Source: a virus. From it: 31,486 nt of DNA. The DNA lies in the IMG/VR virus record IMGVR_UViG_3300042385_000144, positions 1 through 31,486 of that record. The stretch is one strand, 5' to 3'. The number at the start of each line of letters is the position of its first letter. Within the stretch, counting starts at the first letter, position 1. Positions 1 to 6,057 of the stretch are shown here, one piece after another. The notes under the pieces were generated by a model. That model was not told where the DNA came from, searched no databases, and saw nothing but the letters and a program-made list of their open reading frames with translations. The translations under genes were made by a program, and so were the position numbers.

Positions 1-134
1 GGTGCTGTAGTAGCGTTATTCTGATTGCTAGGATTAGATACCCGAGCAACCCAAGCAATCAACTCATTTGCAGTCTTGCATCCTGTATACTTTTCATTTG
101 GCTGTGTAATACCAACTAGATTTACTTCACTCAA
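1..134 (-). CDS. thyX: Thymidylate synthase ThyX, N-terminal part (cut by window edge)
   Basis: Only about 44 codons are visible. The reading frame contains VGITQPNEKY and then ELIAWVARVSNPSNQNN, which matches the conserved N-terminal pattern of flavin-dependent thymidylate synthases from T4-like marine phages (ARVSNP-x-NQ). ThyX methylates dUMP to dTMP using methylene-tetrahydrofolate and FADH2, supplying dTTP for phage replication. There is no ATG in position. The best start is a TTG at 134, preceded by AAGGAAT at good distance, and it overlaps the end of the 88-aa gene upstream. The rest of the protein, including the RHRxxSxxxxSxR motif, lies outside the window, so the call rests on N-terminal similarity alone. 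Confidence 0.72.
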   Translation of the reverse strand, partial: MSEVNLVGITQPNEKYTGCKTANELIAWVARVSNPSNQNNATTA

Positions 135-393
135 AATTAAATTCCTTCACTGTTTGGAAACGTGTCTTACTAATATATCCTAGACCGATCAGATGATCTA
201 CACGATTGGAGGCATCTGCGTACTCTGTATATGTGCCATCATCAAACCACCACCATCGATCAAGACCAAATAACCAGCGTGGTATACGACGATACTCTAC
301 TAACCACATTCCATTTGTTCTATGAATACGCAGCTTTGCAATTTGAATATTATCGTGTTCTACACCATACTCATTTGCGACTAACTCAGTCAT
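127..393 (-). CDS. Hypothetical 88-aa protein, tryptophan-rich
   Basis: I do not recognise this protein. It is 88 aa with a strikingly aromatic middle (WLVEYRRIPRWLFGLDRWWWF), no signal peptide and no clear membrane span. The ATG at 393 overlaps the stop of the 54-aa gene upstream in an ATGA arrangement, and its own end overlaps the thyX start. It therefore belongs to the primase to thyX operon. A role in nucleotide or DNA metabolism would be a guess from position only. Confidence 0.7.
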   Translation of the reverse strand: MTELVANEYGVEHDNIQIAKLRIHRTNGMWLVEYRRIPRWLFGLDRWWWFDDGTYTEYADASNRVDHLIGLGYISKTRFQTVKEFNFE

Positions 394-557
394 CAGTTAT
401 AGTTCCTTTCCTTTGTAATGAACGGATCTAACTTAGTCATCATAAAGTCACTCAGCGCGTCATAGTCTTCGTCTTCATTAGGAACTCGACCAAGTTGCAC
501 AAGAAAATCATGAAGTTCAAGAGTTAAGTTCATAATAGTATCTTCATCCATGTCCAT
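393..557 (-). CDS. Hypothetical 54-aa acidic protein
   Basis: This small gene fills the gap between the 93-aa and 88-aa genes. From the ATG at 557 it reads MDMDEDTIMNLTLELHDF and continues to a TGA that overlaps the next ATG (ATGA). A second ATG at 551 is possible. It is acidic in its first two thirds and predicted helical, with no recognisable domain. The 14-nt overlap with the upstream gene and the coupled downstream start make a real gene likely despite its size. Confidence 0.6.
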   Translation of the reverse strand: MDMDEDTIMNLTLELHDFLVQLGRVPNEDEDYDALSDFMMTKLDPFITKERNYN

Positions 558-825
558 TACCCATCAAATTAAATATATTTGGATCAAAGTAGAGCTTACC
601 ATGTGTACTGGTGCAATCTTGATCGCGGGAAACAACTCGAACATAATCATCAAAGAACTTAAGTCCTCGAAGGGCAATGATCAACATCTGTGCCAGACTG
701 ACCATGTTTGCGTTATAGACTACCCATGTCAGTTCTTCGTTGGGCATACTCAGAATAGTCTTAACGGTCTTTGCGCCATATCGCGAGATGTAGTTTTCCA
801 GTGGCTCCACTATAGGTACATTCAT
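544..825 (-). CDS. Hypothetical 93-aa protein
   Basis: Unknown function. The start chosen is the ATG at 825, because AAGGATATTATTG lies directly upstream, even though this makes the gene overlap the last 65 nt of the primase gene in another frame. The protein (MNVPIVEPLENYISRYGAKT...) is soluble. A segment near residue 40 (MVSLAQMLIIALRGL) is probably a buried helix rather than a membrane span. It is translationally linked to primase, which suggests a replication-associated accessory role, but no motif supports one. Confidence 0.65.
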   Translation of the reverse strand: MNVPIVEPLENYISRYGAKTVKTILSMPNEELTWVVYNANMVSLAQMLIIALRGLKFFDDYVRVVSRDQDCTSTHGKLYFDPNIFNLMGNGHG

Positions 826-1780
826 CAATAATATCCTTCACCTTATCAGTACTATAACCAGCCAGAACCATATCATTGATATCCTTCTGGTCTAACGTAG
901 TTGGCCAGATACACACACGGTATCCATTGTCTATGGCCTTCTCAATATGTTTTACAGTGTGTTTGTTCCTTGGTTCATTATCATATACTACAACAAATCT
1001 GTCTTTTTGTACATCTAATTGTTGCAGTGGTGTGATAAGATCTCCGCCGGCCGATGCGATACCATTAGGCAAGAATAGTGAATCCAGCGGTCCCTCTACT
1101 ACATATATATCCTTGCTGTCATCCATAGTATCTAGACCAAAGATCTTCGGTTGATCCTCGTTCAGCATAATGGTTATGTAGCGAATACCGGTCTTCTTGA
1201 ATGACCGGCCCTGAAAACCGAATAGGTTCTTGTCCTTATCCAGGAATGGAATGATCAGACGAGGTTCATCCTTGTCAAGATCGTCAAACTTATCAGGGAT
1301 CATAGTATTGACCCACGCCTTGAACTTCATGGCTAGGAATAGTTTGTAGTGGGTATCAGTAGGAATCAGTCGTTTGGCCACATACTCCTTGACAGGATGT
1401 TCAGCCCTGAGTTGTGATACCTTCTTGAGATCTTTCAGACCAGTATTCTTGACAAAGACAGGAGCCTTCATCTTATTGACAAACTCCTGCGTCTCATCCT
1501 TGTGACCGTTCTCTACCATCCTATCCTTAAGATACTCGGCATACAGAGTTGGGTCAAGTGTCTTGATAAACCATGGAAGGCCCATCGATGCATTACAGTT
1601 ATGACAGAAGAACTTTAGCGAACCCTTACGTGCATAGACGTACCCACGGGTCTTACGCTTATCCTTTTGGGAGTCACCACAGACTGGACACCTAAACTTG
1701 TAGGTGTTTGGATTGACACGTGAGAACAGTTCAAGCCTTGATGATAGTAGATTGATGTACTTGTGTTCTAACCAAAGCAT
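761..1780 (-). CDS. DNA primase, DnaG/T4 gp61-like
   Basis: Makes RNA primers for lagging-strand synthesis with the gp41-type helicase encoded at 21768-23180. The N-terminus has a zinc-ribbon pair, CPVC at residues 31-34 and CHNC at 59-62. The central part has a Toprim core: IYVVEGPLDSLF with Glu229, then FVVVYDNEP with Asp267, followed by DINDMV. The length of 339 aa fits phage gp61-type primases. The ATG at 1780 has GAGGAATAATAGTA upstream and an early-type promoter about 50 nt before it (1810-1837), so the gene probably starts a separate transcript. It lies about 20 kb from the helicase, unlike the adjacent 61/41 arrangement in T4. Confidence 0.93.
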   Translation of the reverse strand: MLWLEHKYINLLSSRLELFSRVNPNTYKFRCPVCGDSQKDKRKTRGYVYARKGSLKFFCHNCNASMGLPWFIKTLDPTLYAEYLKDRMVENGHKDETQEFVNKMKAPVFVKNTGLKDLKKVSQLRAEHPVKEYVAKRLIPTDTHYKLFLAMKFKAWVNTMIPDKFDDLDKDEPRLIIPFLDKDKNLFGFQGRSFKKTGIRYITIMLNEDQPKIFGLDTMDDSKDIYVVEGPLDSLFLPNGIASAGGDLITPLQQLDVQKDRFVVVYDNEPRNKHTVKHIEKAIDNGYRVCIWPTTLDQKDINDMVLAGYSTDKVKDIIDECTYSGATGKLHLAIWRKDR

Positions 1781-1809
1781 TACTATTATTCCTCACAACT
1801 GATATACTC

Positions 1810-1837
1810 ATTATACACAGTTATGGAATAATGTACA
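1810..1837 (-). promoter_or_regulatory. Early-type promoter before primase
   Basis: On the minus strand, TGTACA (1832-1837) is the -35 and TATAAT (1810-1815) the -10, separated by 16 nt. The -10 is a perfect sigma70 consensus. This is the best -10 of the TGTACA promoter family found in this window and sits in the only noncoding gap in this part, just upstream of primase. Confidence 0.7.
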
Positions 1838-1862
1838 TTAAATAATGCGGTTTCAGTAAATA

Positions 1863-2342
1863 TTAAATTGGAATAAATCTTATGGCAATAGTAATCAAAC
1901 CACCAACCACGGCAGATCCACCAACAACAGCCCACATCCACTTCTCCATGGTAGTAATACGGCCGGATAGTTTATTGTGTTGAGTAGTCGATTCTATACG
2001 CATCTCTTTGAGTTCGCGCATGATCTCATCATACTGCACATCGATTTTTTCTGACAACTCTTTTTCTCCAGATGAGATCCGTGCATGGATAGTTTGTATT
2101 TTGTCGTCAGTCTCGGCCCGTCTTTTTTCTATAAGGTCTACAGTTTGTTTTGTAATGATGTCATGTGTAGATAGTTTAGTTTCGTGTACAGCAAGAAGAC
2201 TTGATACGTTGTTAGAAATATCAGCCAGTTTATCGATCGTAGTATCCAGTCTATCTACAAGTAGACCTACCTTCGCCATATCTTGTTGGAGATACGACAC
2301 GTTATCGGCCAGCTTTTGTAGGTTTGGTTGAGTAACAGCCAC
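1863..2342 (-). CDS. Membrane-anchored coiled-coil protein (159 aa)
   Basis: A long heptad-rich helix (LQKLADNVSYLQQDM ... ISSGEKELSEKIDVQYDEIMRELKEM) is followed by one C-terminal membrane segment (WMWAVVGGSAVVGGLITIAI) and a short tail. The architecture recalls tail-anchored phage accessory proteins of lysis regions, but no family can be named. A longer frame exists upstream, but the start preferred is the GTG at 2342. It lies 4 nt past the stop of the 79-aa gene and has the same GGAATAAT ribosome site as its neighbours. It is the last gene of the lysis/membrane block. Confidence 0.75.
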   Translation of the reverse strand: MAVTQPNLQKLADNVSYLQQDMAKVGLLVDRLDTTIDKLADISNNVSSLLAVHETKLSTHDIITKQTVDLIEKRRAETDDKIQTIHARISSGEKELSEKIDVQYDEIMRELKEMRIESTTQHNKLSGRITTMEKWMWAVVGGSAVVGGLITIAIRFIPI

Positions 2343-2346
2343 GTTA

Positions 2347-2586
2347 TTATTCCGAATCTGTCGGCGGTTTTGGTGCAAACTTCTCTGCACCTGTGATGCC
2401 AAGACTTGCAATAACAATATACATTACAGCATCGAACATAAACTGATCGACTGTATAATCCCAAAATAGATTAGCCATGTAACCGACACACACAAGAACC
2501 ATAGCAACTGCAGCAATCCATCTCTTTGAGGATGGGTTGCCTTTACCGTCGGCCATCATACCTTTTACGTAACCGGTGATGTCCAT
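2347..2586 (-). CDS. Small two-helix membrane protein, holin-like
   Basis: 79 aa with two hydrophobic segments, WIAAVAMVLVCVGYMANLFW at about residues 23-42 and FDAVMYIVIASLGITGA at about 50-66, and a charged, proline-rich C-terminus. Size, two-span topology and position next to the spanins fit a holin or anti-holin, the protein that permeabilises the inner membrane at lysis time. This is inference from topology, since no specific holin family is recognised. The start at 2586 has CTAAGGAATAAACA upstream. Confidence 0.72.
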   Translation of the reverse strand: MDITGYVKGMMADGKGNPSSKRWIAAVAMVLVCVGYMANLFWDYTVDQFMFDAVMYIVIASLGITGAEKFAPKPPTDSE

Positions 2587-2596
2587 TGTTTATTCC

Positions 2597-3049
2597 TTAG
2601 AATGGTCCGTGATCTTCGTCCGAATCATGATATTTATCAATCGCCGCCATCATCTTAATTTCATTCTCAGTTTCAATAGTTTCTGCTTGAGCATTGATTA
2701 CATGAGCTTCAGCCAACACTTTATGGTCTGTCTTACCCAGTTCCTGAACCTTGACATTAGGATCGAACTCTGCAGTCTTCATTCCCATCATCGTTGCGAA
2801 TGCACCAACAAAGGCGCCGACAATCATTGAGAATGCAGGGCCGATGATCTTGAAGATCTCGTTGTTGTCAATAACATGGTTAGGTATAAACAAACCGATC
2901 ATCATAACAAGAACAACCGAGATCATGATCAGCCCAAGAACAAATGAGATTAGCTTCATCATGCTAAGCTGCACCTTGCCCTTAGCAATTTCAAGCTGCT
3001 CAAGAGAAGTTACAGGGATAGGATCGATCAATAGTGACAGAACATTCAT
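2597..3049 (-). CDS. Membrane protein, holin-region (150 aa)
   Basis: Two strong membrane segments (LISFVLGLIMISVVLVMMIGLFI at about residues 33-55 and IIGPAFSMIVGAFVGAFATMMG at about 68-89) lie between an amphipathic N-terminus and a charged acidic C-terminal tail ending in YHDSDEDHGPF. The start overlaps the stop of the EF-hand gene as ATGA. It could be a holin, an anti-holin or a superinfection-related membrane protein, and topology alone cannot choose. Confidence 0.75.
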   Translation of the reverse strand: MNVLSLLIDPIPVTSLEQLEIAKGKVQLSMMKLISFVLGLIMISVVLVMMIGLFIPNHVIDNNEIFKIIGPAFSMIVGAFVGAFATMMGMKTAEFDPNVKVQELGKTDHKVLAEAHVINAQAETIETENEIKMMAAIDKYHDSDEDHGPF

Positions 3050-3240
3050 TTTGGTTTTCTGCCTCTTTTAACAACTTTTTTAATCTTGTCGGCAGCAACT
3101 ACAACCTCGGTGACTACTTCTGTTGTCTTCTTGTACTCTGTCTCAGCAACTGCCTTAGCAAATTCCATATCTTCTATGGTTAGTTTACCATCTTTATTCA
3201 GATCAGCAAAACCTAACAATTTTTTAATCTTTTCCCACAT
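3046..3240 (-). CDS. Small EF-hand protein (64 aa)
   Basis: The first 25 residues carry a canonical 12-residue EF-hand loop: D13-L-N15-K-D17-G-K19-L-T-I-E-D24. The rest is a lysine/valine-rich helix ending KKVVKRGRKPK. A calcium-binding role is likely, because position 12 is Asp, which some EF-hands use. The ATG at 3240 is preferred because TGGAG lies 6 nt before it. The in-frame GTG four codons earlier overlaps that ribosome site. The gene sits between two small lysis-block genes, and one isolated EF-hand suggests a partner or dimer. Confidence 0.75.
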   Translation of the reverse strand: MWEKIKKLLGFADLNKDGKLTIEDMEFAKAVAETEYKKTTEVVTEVVVAADKIKKVVKRGRKPK

Positions 3241-3251
3241 AAATATCTCCA

Positions 3252-3476
3252 CTATTTTTTTGTTACATTTGCAAGTTTTCTTGCTACACTTAAAGCTAAA
3301 CCCTGATCCTTAGATGCATTGAGCAAACCTAATGCTGCAATCAACATCAGTATAGTCTTAGAATCTTCTTTACCACTCACACGATTTAATGAATTGGCAA
3401 TGATATTAACAAGATTATCTTTTGACGGAGTTTCTTCCTGGTCATCTACCTTGTCGAATTCTTTAAACTTCTTCAT
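3252..3476 (-). CDS. Hypothetical 74-aa protein with KFKEF N-terminus
   Basis: Starts MKKFKEFDKVDDQEE and continues with a helical region (NIIANSLNRVSG ... TILMLIAALGLLNASKDQGLAL). No family is recognised. Its ATG overlaps the stop of the Rz-like gene (ATGA), so it is cotranslated with the spanin. The opening FKEF segment resembles the start of several late proteins here (see findings), but the following residues do not give a clear I/L-x-E site. Confidence 0.65.
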   Translation of the reverse strand: MKKFKEFDKVDDQEETPSKDNLVNIIANSLNRVSGKEDSKTILMLIAALGLLNASKDQGLALSVARKLANVTKK

Positions 3477-3991
3477 TTCTTTTTCTTTTCTTCCTCAGCC
3501 ATCTTATCTACAGCCGCCTTGTTTTCAATAATCCACTTTTGTAGTTCAATCAGTTGGATTTGATTTCTTTGGCAGATGGCGTAGTTAGAGATGACGGAGA
3601 TAAGGGCTGTATTGTCTTTAATTCCAGAGGAGGACGCATCAGAAGCTCTGGAGGCGTCGGCATCACCGGATGTGGCACTAATGTCGTGCGTGTACACCCA
3701 ACCGTTGCTAAGATCAGACTGAGCAGGAACGCTTTTTGCAGCAATGTCACGGTATACATATTCCTTTTCCCTAATCGTATTTGTTCTGTCAACGTATTCA
3801 GTTATTACTTTATTACTTATCTCGGCATTCTTCTTCTCGAGCCCAGCAATCTGTTTGCTCTTCTCTGCAGAGAATTTAGCAAGTTCAGCTTCAGCATGTA
3901 CAGATCCCTTCATGTAACCATAGAAGAATACTCCAGCAATTAGTGCTACTAATGCGAGTAACTTATATGGCAAAGGAATCATGTTAAACAT
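3473..3991 (-). CDS. Rz-like inner-membrane spanin subunit (i-spanin)
   Basis: 172 aa: a short N-terminus, one membrane segment (KLLALVALIAGVFFYGYMKG, about residues 10-29), then a long periplasmic helical domain with coiled-coil character. It ends in AICQRNQIQLIELQKWI and a lysine-rich tail. A C-terminal C-x-x-N-x-x-Q-L-x-x-L-Q-x-W pattern is typical of Rz-type proteins. The call is strengthened by a complete Rz1-like lipoprotein gene nested inside it in another frame. Together they would fuse inner and outer membranes at the last step of lysis. The start is uncertain: ATG at 3991, with another at 3982. A longer frame exists but would overlap the upstream gene. Confidence 0.85.
   Translation of the reverse strand: MFNMIPLPYKLLALVALIAGVFFYGYMKGSVHAEAELAKFSAEKSKQIAGLEKKNAEISNKVITEYVDRTNTIREKEYVYRDIAAKSVPAQSDLSNGWVYTHDISATSGDADASRASDASSSGIKDNTALISVISNYAICQRNQIQLIELQKWIIENKAAVDKMAEEEKKKK
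3550..3759 (-). CDS. Rz1-like outer-membrane lipoprotein spanin (o-spanin), nested in Rz
   Basis: A 69-aa frame lies wholly inside the Rz-like gene, in a different phase. It has a lipoprotein signal (LLSLILATVGC, modified Cys22) followed by a short proline-rich mature part (VPHPVMPTPPELLMRPPLE), the hallmark of Rz1 proteins. AAAAGGAAT precedes the ATG at 3759. Mature Rz1 is anchored in the outer membrane and binds the periplasmic end of Rz. The embedded layout is the lambda arrangement, whereas T4 itself has separate overlapping genes (PseT.2/PseT.3). Confidence 0.85.
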   Translation of the reverse strand: MYTVTLLQKAFLLSLILATVGCTRTTLVPHPVMPTPPELLMRPPLELKTIQPLSPSSLTTPSAKEIKSN

Positions 3992-3992
3992 G

Positions 3993-4505
3993 TTATTTGC
4001 CGGCGAATGTCTTGAATGAAGGCATCTTACGTTTTGCAGGTTTAGCAAATAGTGGTTTGTTCTTTGGATCTGCTACATTAGCAGCGACGTTCACTGGACC
4101 GGTTCCCATCGCCATATCTTCATTCTTGGTAGCCCAAGCATATTTACCAGCTTTAGCTTCTCTTTGTGTAGGATATACGTCAGAGTAATCGTGTCTATCA
4201 GTAGTACTGCGAGATATCCAACCTTTAGTATGTTTAACGATTTCCCGCTTACCATCATTACTTGTATATCCAGAGCCGTGTTTATCTTTTACCCACTTTG
4301 TTTCTTCCTTCATCTCACCCTGCATATAGTTAGCAGAAGTTGAGATGTAGTCCTCGGCTAGCGTGATCTTTGACTGTACCCATTCAGGAATATTTGTGTC
4401 GCGCTCGAGCATATCATGGATACGCTGCGCGTTGGCAATAATAGACTTGAGTTGTGACATAGCCATGTCACCTTCATAGTCATACTCTTGTTTTTCTTTA
4501 GCCAT
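3993..4505 (-). CDS. Conserved myovirus protein (170 aa), probably virion-associated
   Basis: The N-terminal two fifths (EYDYEGDMAMSQLKSI, then NIPEWVQSKITLAEDYIS and ANYMQGEM) is a domain I recognise from many marine T4-like phage proteins, of unknown function. The C-terminal half is basic and repeat-poor, ending in KMPSFKTFAGK, which is the FK-x-F segment seen at the termini of other late proteins here. The start codon overlaps the stop of the 129-aa gene (TAATG). Expression with tail or head genes makes a structural or packaged role likely. Confidence 0.75.
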   Translation of the reverse strand: MAKEKQEYDYEGDMAMSQLKSIIANAQRIHDMLERDTNIPEWVQSKITLAEDYISTSANYMQGEMKEETKWVKDKHGSGYTSNDGKREIVKHTKGWISRSTTDRHDYSDVYPTQREAKAGKYAWATKNEDMAMGTGPVNVAANVADPKNKPLFAKPAKRKMPSFKTFAGK

Positions 4506-4894
4506 TAAATCTTCCTTAGAATCTGTACAATATTATCATCCATAGGGATATCAGAACTAATTATTGTTTTGTTCTCGACACCGACGCCAGATACTTTATC
4601 AGGCAAGAATCCCAACAAAAGAATGAACGGCTTCAATAAATGAAGATGGCCGTTCAACTTAAAGAATAACATTTTTGTAGTGGCTGCACCAAATACATTA
4701 TACAAGATAATGAGATGATTCAGAATCAATCTCTCTTTAAGTTCACCAGATTCCTCATAACGATTAAATAGTCTTTTGATATACTTAAACCGTGATAGAT
4801 CTTCGTAAAACTCTAAAGTATCAAAACATTGTGGGTTATCATAATTTTTCGCAGCGTACAACACGAAGTTGGACTCATCAAGTTTATCAATCAT
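4505..4894 (-). CDS. Conserved myovirus protein (129 aa)
   Basis: A compact soluble protein (MIDKLDESNFVLYAAKNYDN, DTLEFYEDLSRFKYIKRLF, LILNHLIILYNVFG). This pattern is common in T4-like marine phages, where it lies among structural genes, but no function is established that I know of. It is coupled on both sides: ATGA with the 83-aa gene and TAATG with the 170-aa gene. Confidence 0.8.
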   Translation of the reverse strand: MIDKLDESNFVLYAAKNYDNPQCFDTLEFYEDLSRFKYIKRLFNRYEESGELKERLILNHLIILYNVFGAATTKMLFFKLNGHLHLLKPFILLLGFLPDKVSGVGVENKTIISSDIPMDDNIVQILRKI

Positions 4895-5142
4895 GCAATT
4901 CTTACTTTGACAACCCCCGCAGCAGTATAATATAGTTGTCCTAATGCAACACCAGCTGTATTTGCTGCTGGATCATCTGCATACGGTCCCTGTACAATAG
5001 CTTTACGAAGTGTGGATAATGTACCGGACTTGGTTGTGTTAGCGGAGACGTCTTCGATAATGAAGAGGTCCCCGCTAGCGATCGACGTGTTGGCCGTGCC
5101 AATGGATGTTAATTCTGTAATCTTTTTAGCACGGTCAGACAT
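4891..5142 (-). CDS. Small virion-type protein (83 aa)
   Basis: Starts MSDRAKKITELTSIGT and has DLFIIEDVSANTTKSGTLSTL, a short beta-rich module that recurs at the head of tail or fibre proteins in many phages. Alone at 83 aa, it may be a fibre-attachment or decoration protein. AAGGAATAATTA precedes its ATG, 10 nt after the 288-aa gene ends. Function is inferred only from composition and context. Confidence 0.7.
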   Translation of the reverse strand: MSDRAKKITELTSIGTANTSIASGDLFIIEDVSANTTKSGTLSTLRKAIVQGPYADDPAANTAGVALGQLYYTAAGVVKVRIA

Positions 5143-5152
5143 TAATTATTCC

Positions 5153-6019
5153 TTATGCGTCATGAAGGATTGCGTCATCAGATCCGTCATTCGAGAAGTT
5201 GCCACCGAATGCAACCAATGTCTCGTACTGAACACGACCTGCACGACCACCTTCACCTACTGTACGAAGTACCCAACCGGTATGAGCAGCACCCTTTGTA
5301 TAACCGCGGCCTGTAAGAACAGCAGTTGCGGTTGCAGTTTCACCCGTAAGTGAGTGACCGGTTTCTGTCAGACCCTTGGTAAGATCGATTGTTGGAGCAT
5401 TAATTCCAGTTGCAAGTGTAACGGCTATTGTGTTCGATGTCTTGATGACATAAGTCGTACCCGATGTCAGGTTTGTCAGAGCAGTATTACCAGCAGCAAC
5501 AGTGTAAGTTACCTTATCACCTGGAAGGAAGAAGCTATTTGCAGTTGTGATTGCAATAGCGTCTGTTGCGTTTGTGACAGCCGAGTTAGCATTGAATGCC
5601 TGTGCAGCAGGTGCAGCAATTGTAATCGCAGGAATTGATGTATAACCGCGGATTAATGTGCCGTTTGCTGTTAGTGCAGTAATGCGACCGCCCGATGCAG
5701 TTGAGTTAGCGGCCAGTGTGTTTGCACCGCCTGTTGTATTAGCAACTGTAACTGCTGCGTTAGCATTGTAACCAGAACCTGGATTTGTAATAATATACTG
5801 TGCTACAGCCGTATTACCAATCTGAACTGAAATTTCATTGATATCTAGACCGAACTGACCAACTGCTTTGTTCATGGCAACGCCGTTGTTGTTCCATGCA
5901 TCAACTGTTGTATTGCCGAATAGTGCTGTTTGATTTACTGTGTTTGATGGTAGATTTACCTGCGTAGTCGCCCATAGGACGGAATTCGCAGCATCATCTG
6001 TATTACCCCATTGTGCCAT
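5153..6019 (-). CDS. Virion structural protein (288 aa)
   Basis: Low-complexity, Ala/Thr/Asn-rich beta protein with an IITNPGSGYNANAAVTV module, typical of phage surface proteins. It ends with HTGWVLRTVGEGGRAGRVQYETLVA, a C-terminal block I recognise from T4-like marine phage virion proteins. It has no Cys and no signal peptide. A perfect late promoter (TATAAATA) lies 26 nt upstream of its ATG, consistent with high late expression. Whether it belongs to tail, neck or head cannot be decided. Confidence 0.8.
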   Translation of the reverse strand: MAQWGNTDDAANSVLWATTQVNLPSNTVNQTALFGNTTVDAWNNNGVAMNKAVGQFGLDINEISVQIGNTAVAQYIITNPGSGYNANAAVTVANTTGGANTLAANSTASGGRITALTANGTLIRGYTSIPAITIAAPAAQAFNANSAVTNATDAIAITTANSFFLPGDKVTYTVAAGNTALTNLTSGTTYVIKTSNTIAVTLATGINAPTIDLTKGLTETGHSLTGETATATAVLTGRGYTKGAAHTGWVLRTVGEGGRAGRVQYETLVAFGGNFSNDGSDDAILHDA

Positions 6020-6044
6020 TAGTCTTCTCCTGTAAACTTTCTTT

Positions 6045-6052
6045 TATTTATA
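6045..6052 (-). promoter_or_regulatory. T4-type late promoter TATAAATA
   Basis: TATAAATA on the minus strand in the 38-nt gap between the 543-aa and 288-aa genes. It is identical to the T4 late consensus recognised by the gp55 sigma factor. It would drive the 288-aa virion gene and the following lysis block. Confidence 0.75.
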
Positions 6053-6057
6053 ATTGA

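Noticed and set aside
4518-4523. Further TGTACA hexamers inside genes (4518, 4987, 18432, 21906, 24830, 25551, 26221, 26752, 27867)
   Set aside because: They lie in coding sequence, and those checked have no TAnnnT at 16-17 nt. The hexamer alone is expected by chance.
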